In this document: piece by piece, positions 1-8,113 of the stretch
Layout: each line of letters begins with the position of its first letter
Position numbering within the stretch: the stretch's first letter is position 1
Assembly: GCA_949130495.1 (NCBI GenBank)
Contig: OX422208.1
Coordinates: 394,962,561 to 395,026,560, forward strand
Source: Sambucus nigra
Lineage: Eukaryota > Streptophyta > Magnoliopsida > Dipsacales > Adoxaceae
Reading direction: 5' to 3'
DNA: 64,000 nt
The notes under the pieces: model-generated
What the model was told of the DNA's origin: nothing
The model's input: only the letters and a program-made list of their open reading frames with translations
The model's database searches: none
Position numbers and translations under genes: made by a program

Positions 1-2
1 AG

Positions 3-440
3 AAGGTGAAAAGAAAAATAGCAGTGAAGAAGTCCTTCAGCACTGGCTGGGACAAAGGATGGAACAAGGGTGTAGCAGCAATGATGTCCCAAGTGGAGTA
101 TGGGAGTCTCAAGTACTTCCGAGATGGTTGGGTCGCTGCCTTGCAGGAGTTGAAGGTTGATGAGGTCTCTGAATTATTTCAACAACACCTTCCTGGTCCT
201 CCTCCAAATATTGAAGATGAAGAAGAGGACGAAGCTGCCTCCGAGGAGTCTTCAATGGTAGTGGGTGATCAAATTCTTGCCCCACAACCTATTCAGCCTG
301 TCAACGAGGAGCTTTCATCTCTACCTTCTCCATCTGAACAACTTCCTGCTCCTATAGTCCAAATTATTGTTCCCACCGAGCAACCGAGCTCCTCATCCCA
401 GCCTCCCGAGAAAGTCTTGGGAGACAAGGAAAAGGTGTGA
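3..440 (+). pseudogene. Opposite-strand coiled-coil ORF of Tat copy 1, first visible exon
   Basis: The frame is open from the window edge, so the real start lies outside; the GTG at 6 is only the first possible start codon visible. The protein has the motifs GWDKGWNKG and FRDGWVAAL, then an acidic stretch (EDEEEDEAASEESS) and a Pro/Ser/Gln-rich tail. The same block recurs in Tat copy 2 at 27560-27797 (FDKGWGK, FKDGWLEASKEV, EEEFDDEEGSAES), so it is a conserved part of the element's extra gene and not chance. Its function is unknown. The frame ends AAG GTG TGA; the GTGTGA may be a splice donor, since cutting after base 434 keeps phase 0 with a downstream AG followed by TTTATG at 595. Confidence 0.7.
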
Positions 441-594
441 AGTTGTTCGGTATTTGTTTTATTTTCTTTTGTCATCTGTATTCTGAATGTTGTACTCCTT
501 TCTACGATGTAATAAAAATTACCTTTTTCGTTCATCTATGTTGTTGATGCTCTATTTGCCTTCTTATTAACTCTTTCCTTCTCTTCTTTATTAG
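435..594 (+). other. Probable intron in the opposite-strand gene of Tat copy 1
   Basis: It begins GTGTGA, is T-rich, has no ORF, and ends TTATTAG immediately before TTTATGG. The frames on both sides agree (phase 0). In Tat copy 2 the blocks at 27220 and 28105 also begin right after AG with TTTATG or TTTGATG, which supports exon starts. A different reading is that 440 is a true stop and 598 the start of a second cistron; the AATAAA-like run near 510 would then be a polyadenylation signal. Confidence 0.4.
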
Positions 595-1888
595 TTTATG
601 GCTAGAATGGATTTGTTGTCTGCTCATGACACAACTTTGCTCCGACAATGCAATGAATATTTTAAAGCTGGTCATACTGACTTGGACAAGTCCCAAATTG
701 TAGACATCCTTGGCTGAGATGTTTCAAACCAAGCAGTTGAGGCCTATCAATACTTAAAATGTCTTCTTGATCGTGTTTTAGTCAATAATGTGGCTTGTTA
801 CGAAATGATTGAAGACTTGCAAGGTACTCTCGATGAACTTCAGCAGCAGTATAAAGAGTCTTCAGCTCTTTTTCACGAAGGGTATGAGAAGAAAATCAAA
901 CAACTCGGTGCTGAAAAAGGTTATGACAAGGTGCTTGTTGGATATGAAGTGAGAGAGATAACATTGAAGACGGAGGTTGAAGAGCACAGGCAAATCACCG
1001 AGCTACTGGAGCAGGAGAATAACAATCTACAAAAGGAATTAGCTCAGTTGAAGTCTGCTGCATCATCTTCAACTGCTTTGGTACCTGTCACTGACGAACG
1101 ATTCTCCTTTTTAGAAGTTGAGAATGCCAAGTTACGAGAAGAATTAGAGGCTTTGAGAAGGGCTGGCCCATCTACTGCTATTCGGGGCCGAGGAACAGGG
1201 TGCTCAACCTGCTCGGGGACGACCAAGAGTTCTTCGTCATACTATTGAAGAAGCTCGTACTCAAGTAGCGTTGGAAAACCAGGCATTCCAGCTGATGGCA
1301 AAGAATCAAGCCTTATCTGAAATGTCCAAGAAAATCCAAAGTCTGGAGGGAGAACTCGCTGCCCAGAAGTCGACTATGGAGAATAAAGATATTTTTGTGA
1401 GAAATCTTCATGAGCAGTTAGAGAGACTAACTTTCCAATTCCACAAACAACCTCGTGAATTCTAGATGGCAGGCTACAACGAAGCCCTCTGTCACCTGGA
1501 TGCTCGTATTGAGAATGCTAACAATGAAGGTTACAAACAGGGATGGTTAAATGCTCTGGGTGCATTAAAAGTGGAGCAAGGTCATTATTTGAGGAATTAT
1601 CATGACCCAGGGCTGCTCGATCTACCAATTCTGCCCTTCAAGCTAGACATGATCTAGATCCTTGCTCGGGCCATTCCTCGGTGCCTCATTTCAAAGTACC
1701 TTGGTGACTATAACCTTCATTCACAGGCAGAATTATCTCGTCCTGAGCATTTGCTAGATACACCTTCTATAATGAACGTCAGAATGCTTCGAGACCCTAG
1801 CTTCATTAATTCTCCCCTTTGCTTGGAAGATCCTCCTACTGGCGAGGAGCCTGTTTTAAAAGCACAAGGAAAGAGACCAATAGAATAG
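595..1888 (+). pseudogene. Opposite-strand coiled-coil ORF of Tat copy 1, second exon
   Basis: From ATG 598 the frame reads about 430 codons to TAG 1886-1888. It is broken by TGA 715-717, a frameshift near 1185-1200, TAG 1463-1465 and TAG 1655-1657. Residues from about 64 on form a long Glu/Lys/Leu/Gln-rich coiled coil (VACYEMIEDLQ, then QITELLEQENNNLQKELAQL, later MSKKIQSLEGELAAQKS). A C-terminal domain follows with GYNEALCHLD, GYKQGWLNAL, CLISKYLGDYNL, FINSPLCLEDPPTGEE. Each of these blocks has a counterpart in Tat copy 2 at 28105-29288, such as GYNEALGHMD and CLITKYLGDYDL. Both TAG stops align with TGG (Trp) in copy 2, so they are G-to-A decay. The product is likely a structural or nucleic-acid-associated protein of the element, but its function is not known. 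Confidence 0.75.
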
Positions 1889-2824
1889 GGTTCTTTAATG
1901 TAATAGTTGTTTATACATTTCAAATCGATGTATTCATTTCTGTACTTCATTTTTGGATTCAATGAAATACATATAATTTTGTTTGCAAATGTTGATTGCT
2001 ATTATCTTACAGTTGTAAAATGTTTTTCATTTGTATCTGTGTTAAAAAGATAATATTGTTGTCCAACTGATTGTCGACTAACTTGACTATACATTTGTTA
2101 AAAAGATAACAATATTATGTAATTTGCCGACCAACTGTAGTTGATTAAAACTTGTTGTCGACTAGCTTACATTTGTAATAATCATTTGGTTGATCCAAAA
2201 ATAATGATGTTTTGCTCCTCGACTAATTAAAAGTCATAAGTAACAAAAAATTTAACTTGGTAATATTTGCAAAATGTTTCCGACCAACAAGGGTTGGCGT
2301 CTTTTACTTTTCTACCCATATAACTTGGTGAATTTTCTTTCTTGACCAACTTTGGAATTTTTTGGAAAATATATTTTCCTTCCGGAGTTGGCATTTTTAT
2401 TGTTTTTTGTCGACATCCTGTCTTGCCCTTTTACCAACCTAAGTTGGTCTGAGCTCGAATTTGATGATTCTGTCATGTCCACTTGCCCTTTTACCAAAAT
2501 AAATTGGTCTGAGCTAGTGTCTGCCTCCTAACCAAAGGAGTATGGTTTCCTAACCAACCGGAGCTGGCATTTTTAGGAATGTCGTTCTTGCCCTTTTACC
2601 AACCTAAGTTGGTCTGAGCTCGAATTTGATGTCCACTTGCCCTTTTACCAACCTAAGTTGGTCTGAGCTAGTGTCATGTTTTCCTAACCAACCAAGGTTG
2701 GCATTTTTAGGAATGTTGTTTTTACTGCTGAGCAGCGTAGTGTGTAACACTAGTATTCCTCGAAAAACCTATGGTAAAATATCATCGTTTTATTCATATT
2801 GATGGAACTGCTTTACATTTTACA
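1889..2824. other. Spacer of Tat copy 1 between the two convergent genes
   Basis: No ORF of note. At 1900-1980 an AT-rich tail with AATGAA may serve as 3' end of the opposite-strand gene. From 2040 to 2290 there are diverged direct repeats of TTGTCGACTA and TTAAAAAGATAA. From 2380 to 2722 an organised tandem array is described separately. In Tat/Ogre elements this region is known to be hypervariable and rich in tandem repeats. Confidence 0.7.
2380..2722 (-). repeat. Tandem array in the Tat copy 1 spacer (LVKGQ-type units)
   Basis: Four copies of a 34-bp unit beginning CTTGCCCTTTTACCAACC and ending GGTCTGAGCT lie at 2422-2455, 2482-2515, 2587-2620 and 2636-2669. They are arranged as two pairs, alternating with a second unit (core TTGGCATTTTTAGGAATG and relatives) at about 2380-2421, 2547-2586 and 2682-2722. 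Translated on the minus strand, the 34-mer encodes SDQLRLVKGQ, the same peptide as the repeat inside the pol linker at 4639-4792. Confidence 0.85.
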
Positions 2825-3919
2825 TTACTGATAGTATTTGCGTAGGTGTTCAGCATTCCATGCATTCTTAAACTCTTCTCCTTCTAGAGTTGCAATTCGG
2901 TAAGTTCCTGGTCGAACAACTTCTGTAACTCGGTATGGTCCATGCCAGTTTTCTTCCAACTTATTGTGCTTCTGAATGACCTTCTTTAGCACGTAATCTC
3001 CTTCTTTTAGGTCGCATTTCTTCACCCTCTTATTATAGAACAGAGCTGTTCGTTGTTGGTAAGCAGCATTCCTAATGGCTGCCTCTTCTCTAACCTCTTT
3101 GAGCATGTCCAAATCCAATCTTCTCATTAAGTCGCTGACTGGGGAATTCAAATTCAGCACTCTGTGTGTTGAAAGACCCAACTTGGCAGGTATTACAGCC
3201 TCGCTTCCAAACACCAGCATATATGGTGATTCTCCAGTTGCTGCTCGGGGAGTAGTACGATAAGCCAACAGTACTGACTGTAGCTCGTTAATCCAATTAG
3301 CTTTTGCCTCACTTAGCCTCTTCTTTAAACCATTTAACAATGTCCTGTTCGTCACTTCAGTCTGTCCATTACTTTGTGGATGACCTGGTGCTGAATGGAG
3401 CTTCAAAATGTTGGACTGATGGAAGTAGGCAGCAAATTCCTCATTATCAAATTGCATTCCATGGTCGGTGATGAATGCATGAGGAAGACCATACCTGTAA
3501 ATTATGTTTTTCCAAACAAATTGATATACCTTCTCGTAAGTCATGTCGACCAGAGGCTCAGATTTTACCCACTTAGTATAATAATCCACTGCGACGACGA
3601 TGTATTTAAACATTCCCCTGGTCGTTGGCAATGGTCCCACCAAATCTATCCCCCACATGGCAAATGGCCAAGGGGAAGTTATGGGCGTTAACAATGCTTG
3701 TGGAGTTCGTCGGATGGAGGAAAAACGCTGGCACTTGTCACATTTCTTAGCATAGGCTATACAATCAGCTCTCATCGTTGGCCAGTAGTATCCCTGTGTC
3801 ATTACCCTTTGTAAAAGAGTACGGCCTGCTACATGAGCTCCACATGACCCTTCATGGATCTCTTCAATCAATTCTTTCACCTCGGAGGGATGTACACATC
3901 TTTGTAATCCTGCCATGAT
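2825..3919 (-). pseudogene. Integrase domain, Tat copy 1
   Basis: Retroviral-type integrase that inserts the element's cDNA into chromosomal DNA. It has an N-terminal HHCC zinc site (HEGSCGAH, then CDKCQRF), a DDE core (WGIDLVGPLP; ITDHGMQF; GHPQSNGQTEVTNRTL) and a C-terminal GPYRVTEVV region ending AWNAEHLRKYYQ. All three acidic catalytic residues appear present. ITDHGMQF replaces the usual ITDNGTQF. The domain is 363 codons and uninterrupted; it ends pol with a stop just left of 2828. It is joined in frame to the RNase H segment through TGA at 3920-3922, which replaces a codon that is normally Arg, so the domain would not be made from the polyprotein without readthrough. Confidence 0.93.
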
Positions 3920-5173
3920 TCCTCATCTGTACAAAACACCATTAGTTAATACATACCGAGCAGCTTTAAACTTTAATTTCTTGGCAGCGAGCTTATCCAC
4001 CGGTAATTCTCCCTCCTCAATATATGCCCTGATGGGATCCATCCAAGATGGTCCTAAATCAAGGGTGATAAAATTCATTGTCAGATCTTCATCTATGCTT
4101 CGACTTTCTAACACTTCAATTGGTATCGTTCTTCGCAGCTCGGTACGAGTAGCTGATGCTAGTCGGGCCAGTGCGTCTGCTCGTGCATTCTCCAATCTCG
4201 GTATTCTGATCAACTGAATGGCAACAAATTCTGCCACCAACTCCATCACCTTTGCATGATACTTGACCATTAATTCTCCTTTAGCTGCATATGTTCCCAA
4301 CATCTGATTCACAATTAATTGAGAATCACTGAAGACCATCACTTGTTTCGCTTCCATAGTTTTTGCCAAATTAAGACCTGCTATCATGGCCTCATACTCA
4401 GCCTCATTATTGGAAGCTTTGAATTGAAATCGCAGTGCATATTCCACGTCGACTTCGTCTGGGCTGTTCAAAACGATCCCTGCTCCACAGCCTGTAGTAC
4501 AAGATGAGCCATCTACATACAACTTCCATATAGGCAACTCGTCTTCTAATTTCTGATCTGACAGAGTTCCTCGGTGAAATATTTGTTGCTTATTTTCACC
4601 ACCCCTTGATTTTTCTTGCTCTTCGTCGACCATCTCTTCTCGCCCTTTTACCAACCTGAGTTGGTCTGAGCTTGAATTTGATGGTCCTGTCACATCCACT
4701 TGCCCTTTTACCAACCTGAGTTGGTCTGAGCCAGCGTCTGCTGTTCCTGTAACATCCACTTGCCCTTTTACCAACTTAAGTTGGTCTGAGCCAATGACTA
4801 TTGATCCTGTATCATCCACAGGTTGATCGGCGAGCTGCTTTTGCTCCTCGGGGGTATCAGGATAGGTGAATTCTGCTATAAAATCTGCTATTGCTTGCTC
4901 TTTAAGCGATGACCTGGGTTCATATATTATATCATATTCACCGAGCTCTATTGCCCAGTACATCAATCTCCCTGATTTTTCTGGCTTATGAAGGGCTTGT
5001 CTCAATGGCATGTCGGTGTATACGACTATGGTATGAGCCAAGAAATATGGCCTCATTCTTCTACTTGCCTCAATTAATGTCAATGCCAATTTTTCCAGCT
5101 TTGGATACCTGATCTCTGCACCTCGAAAAGCCTTACTTGTGTAATAAATTGGCTTCTGGATTCCATTCTCCAT
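3920..5173 (-). pseudogene. Dual RNase H segment, Tat copy 1
   Basis: Two RNase H domains in one frame. Residues about 1-125 are the normal gypsy RNase H (PIYYTSKAFRGAE, VVYTDMPLRQAL, ALHKPEKSGRLMYWAIEL). After a linker, residues about 210-340 are an archaeal-type RNase H (WKLYVDGSSCTTGCGAGIVL, ASNNEAEYEAMIAGL, FSDSQLIVNQM, LENARADALARLAS) with the D, E, D, D residues visible. This second domain marks the Tat lineage; the first probably serves as a connection-like domain. The linker has three 20-residue tandem repeats (separate entry). The first codons follow a TGA at 5174-5176 where copy 2 has Arg (LVRMENG), so the stop is a CGA-to-TGA change. Confidence 0.93.
4639..4792 (-). repeat. Three 60-bp in-frame repeats in the RNase H linker
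   Basis: Copies at 4639-4672, 4699-4732 and 4759-4792 share the core TGCCCTTTTACCAACCTGAG and repeat every 60 bp, encoding 20-residue units of the type SDQLRLVKGQVDVTG. The same core occurs four times in the noncoding spacer about 2 kb away (2422-2669). The matching linker of Tat copy 2 (31870-31990) lacks it, so the expansion is specific to copy 1 or its subfamily. Confidence 0.9.
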
Positions 5174-6421
5174 TCAGACCAATGCCAATATGACTGCATT
5201 CTCTGATACTGCCAGGTACAAGTACAATTTTTCTCCCATTACTGGCCTGGACAACAGTGGAGGTGCTCCCAAATAATTTTTCAAGTCTTGAAAGGCCTTC
5301 TCACATTCATCATTCCACTCGAAAGTTTTTCGAAGTGTTTTGAAGAATGGGAGGCATCTATCAGTTGCTCGAGATACAAATCTGTTGAGCGTTGCAACTC
5401 GTCTGGTAAGACTCTGCACTTCTTTCTTCGTCGTTGGAGATCGCAGCCCTAAAAGAGCTTTGATCTTTTCTGGATTTTCTTCAATGCCTCGCTGGTTGAC
5501 GATGTACCCGAGGAACATTCCTTCTCGTACTCCAAATATGCACTTCGTCGGGTTCAGCTTCATTTGGTATTTATCTAGTTGATCAAAGGTCTGACCTAAG
5601 TCAACTAGATGATCGGCAGCTTTCTTGCTTTTTGTCAGCATGTCATCGACATAGACTTCCATATTGAAACTGATTTGTTCAGCAAAAACCTTGTTCATCA
5701 GCCGCTGGTATGTCGCACCAGCATTTTTCAAACCAAAAGGCATAACATTATAACAATAAGTTCCCCTAGGGGTAATGAAAGAAGTACTTTCCCTGTCTTC
5801 AGGTTTCATTTTGATCTGGTTGTAGCCAGAGTAAGCATCCATGAAGCTGAGTAGCTCATGCCCCGAGGTAGCATCCACCAATTGGTCAATTCTGGGCAAT
5901 GGAAAGTGATCATTTGGGCATGCCTTGTTGAGATCGGTGAAATCAACACACATTCTCCATTTATTGTTTTTCTTCTTTACCATCACCACATTTGCTAACC
6001 AGTCTGGATATTTAACATCTTCAATGAATCGCACTTTCTGGAGTTTCTCGACCTCCTCTTGTATAGATTGATTCTTCTCGGGACTAAATACTCTTCTTCT
6101 TTGCTTTAAAGGCTTGATCTCCTTATTCACATTAAGCTCATGACATAAGTTTGGATCTATCATTGGCATGTCTTCATGACTCCATGCAAAAGTTTTCTTT
6201 CTACTTCTCAAGAAAATTATCAACTCATGTTTTATTGAAGCATCCAACGACGAACCTATTTGAGTTGTTCGTTCAGGGTGCTCATCGTCCAGAATGACAT
6301 TCTCTGTAGATTCCATCACCTGTCCTTTTACAAGTTGAGATTCATCTCTAGGATCCAATGTTTCAATTTTTGTACCTTCATCCACTTGATAGGTAATAGT
6401 CTTTTTCCTTGATTCCTCAAG
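5174..6421 (-). pseudogene. Reverse transcriptase domain, Tat copy 1
   Basis: RNA-directed DNA polymerase of the element. Motifs in order: LKQRRRVFSPEK and VKYPDWLANVVMVKKKNNKW (fingers), CVDFTDLNKACPND, FMDAYSGYNQI (first catalytic Asp), PFGLKNAGATYQRLMNKVF, YVDDMLTKSK (catalytic DD), FGVREGMFLGYIV. Length and motifs are complete. An N-terminal extension carries SQLVKGQVMESTENVILDD, which is conserved in copy 2 as DLVKGKIVEDTESIILDD. The frame is continuous upstream with protease except for a TAG at 6422-6424, and downstream with RNase H except for TGA 5174-5176. Confidence 0.95.
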
Positions 6422-6958
6422 CTCCTATTGCTCGGCAGATGAATAATAACATTCCCGAGCTACTTTTTGATCACCTTTCACAACTCCTACTCCAAAGTTT
6501 GTTGGGAATTTTAAGCACTGATGTACTGTAGATGGGACTGCTTCGAATTTCTTCAAACCAACTCTTCCCATGATGATGTTGTAATCTGACTGAACATTCT
6601 TATCCATCACAAAGAAGCGTATTCTTTCTGTTCGACAAGCAGGCCATGTACCAATGAATATATCCAACTTGATCGTCCCAAGTGGAAAAACTTTTTTTCC
6701 AGTAAAACCCAGGAGAGGTCTATGATAAGGCTCCAATTGAGATGATTTTAAGTTTAAACTATCGAAGCACGAGTAGAACATGATGTCTGTTGAGCTGTCA
6801 TTGTCTACCGGAACTCTTGAAATCATTACTTCTTTCATCCTCATTTTGATTACCAAAGGATCATCGTGAGGATATAGGACACCTCCTAGGTCATTTTTTG
6901 AAAAACCAATGACCAGTTTTTCTTTGTTTACCTTTCTCGGGCGATCCTCCTCAGCCAA
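6422..6958 (-). pseudogene. Aspartic protease domain, Tat copy 1
   Basis: Retropepsin-like protease that would cut Gag-Pol. Flanking conserved text is clear (GVLYPHDDPLVIKM, MGRVGLKKFEAVPSTVHQCL, CYYSSAE). The active-site motif reads VDNDSSTDIMFY; copy 2 has IDNGSSVDIMFY, so the Gly of the D-x-G-S motif is Asp here (one G-to-A change on the coding strand), which should abolish activity. It ends at TAG 6422-6424, after which the same frame runs into the RT domain. Confidence 0.9.
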
Positions 6959-7429
6959 ATTTATCCTTTGAATATATGAACAAGCTTGAGCCTCACAGAG
7001 GTAAGCTTTTCTTTCTGCAGTAAGATCTCATCTTCCTGCATCTCCACCTGTAATAATATTACAATCAAATGACCCAAAACGTATTGAAAATACCTCGCGT
7101 TCGGGTTCCCTTGGCCTTTTGGGAAGATCGGGGTCATCCTCCATATCATCTTCATGATCTCTTTTCCTATTTTCTTCTGCCCGACAAGGAGATCAAGATC
7201 TCTCTCTTGCTCGGTCTTTATTTCCTCTTTCATTTCTACGATCAACATACTTTGACAACTTTCCTCGTCTAATGAGTGTTTCGATCTCATTCTGGAGGGC
7301 TATGCAATTTTTAGTCATATGACCATGATCCTTATGAAACTCGCAATATTTATCTTTATTCCTTCTGTCAGGGTCTGCCTTCATTTTCTTTGGCCACTTT
7401 ATCTCCTCGTTATTCTTGATTTCTTCCAA
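6959..7429 (-). pseudogene. Gag nucleocapsid / zinc-knuckle region, Tat copy 1
   Basis: The segment at 7193-7429 contains YCEFHKDHGHMTKNC, the C-x2-H-x4-H-x4-C form of the retroviral knuckle usual in Tat elements, followed by Arg/Glu-rich sequence. 6959-7192 is a low-complexity linker to the protease in shifted frames. The capsid and knuckle segments are out of frame with each other by one base near 7440, in an A-run, so at least one small indel has occurred. Function: binding and packaging element RNA. Confidence 0.85.
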
Positions 7430-7431
7430 GA

Positions 7432-8113
7432 CTAATTGATACCCATTTTCAAAGGAGTATAATTATCAAACTTCTTCAGGACTTCCCATGACGACTTATT
7501 ATTTTTGGAGTGCTTGTCACCACCATTGCCCTTATGCTCTTTCTTCTTAGATTTGTCGAATTCCACCTTGGTTTCTTTATCCATGTTCTTCTTCGCAGCC
7601 ATAGCCTCCTCGGCATTCATGATTTTGGCCGCTTTTGCCATCAACTCTGACATAGTTGTAGGTGGATCTTTAGCCAAAGTGTAATACAACTTGTTGGGCA
7701 ACAACCCACTCATCAAGGCGGTGATTGCTGTCTTCTCTTCATAATCTATGACTTCCAGCTTCTCGTTATTGAAACGAGTTATGTAATCTCTAGTACTCTC
7801 ACCAGATTTTTGTCTAACGCTTAACAAATGTGCTACTCGTTTTACTGGCTTTGCTCCAAAATAGAAATTGCCAATGAACAACTCGGCCCATTGAAAGAAA
7901 GTTGAAATCTTACCCCGAGGAAGATTGTTGTACCATATCTGGGCAGATCCAGTAAGAGTTCCCGAGAAGGCTCTGCATCTCATCTCGTCGGGGACAGCAT
8001 AGATGTCGGCGGCAGCTTGATATTGCTCTATGTGAAGAACAGGATCTGTCTTTCCATCATATTTGGGGGTCACTACAGGTGCTTTGAACTTTGACGGTGT
8101 GGGAAATTTTCCT
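7432..8113 (-). pseudogene. Gag capsid region, Tat copy 1, N-terminally truncated
   Basis: Typical plant retrotransposon Gag: DPVLHIEQYQAAADIYAVPD, CRAFSGTLTGSAQIWYNNLP, FQWAELFIGNFYFGAKP, LLSVRQKSGESTRDYITRFN, ALMSGLLPNKLYYTLAKDPP, then a Lys-rich tail. It aligns with copy 2 Gag at 34594-35163. Upstream similarity ends near 8110-8114, where copy 2 continues for another 0.7 kb to its start, so about a third of Gag is gone and the first Met of this frame is not a natural start. Confidence 0.92.

Larger units (their letters stand above)
1..8113 (-). mobile_element. Tat-lineage Ty3/gypsy retrotransposon, copy 1, partial
   Basis: Read on the minus strand the domain order is capsid, zinc knuckle, protease, RT, RNase H, a second RNase H and integrase, which is the gypsy order. 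The second, archaeal-type RNase H places it in the Tat/Ogre/Retand group. Downstream of integrase lie a repetitive spacer and an opposite-strand coiled-coil gene, also known from Tat elements. The element runs off the left edge; by comparison with copy 2 the 3' LTR should start about 2-3 kb outside. On the right, homology with copy 2 stops inside gag at about 8110-8114, so the 5' LTR, primer-binding site and gag N-terminus are missing. Coding damage is light for an immobile copy: three in-frame stops in pol and a few gag frameshifts. Confidence 0.95.

Noticed and set aside
293..535. Minus-strand ORF over the opposite-strand gene of Tat copy 1
   Set aside because: Shadow of the plus-strand coding frame; no conserved counterpart in copy 2.
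2312..2497. Minus-strand ORF with LVKGQ motifs taken as a gene
   Set aside because: It is two repeat units in the spacer that happen to be open; reported as repeat, not gene.
3395..3691. Plus-strand ORFs over integrase, RNase H and RT of Tat copy 1 (also 3075, 3915, 4319, 4909, 5340, 5609)
   Set aside because: Shadows of the strong minus-strand pol frames.
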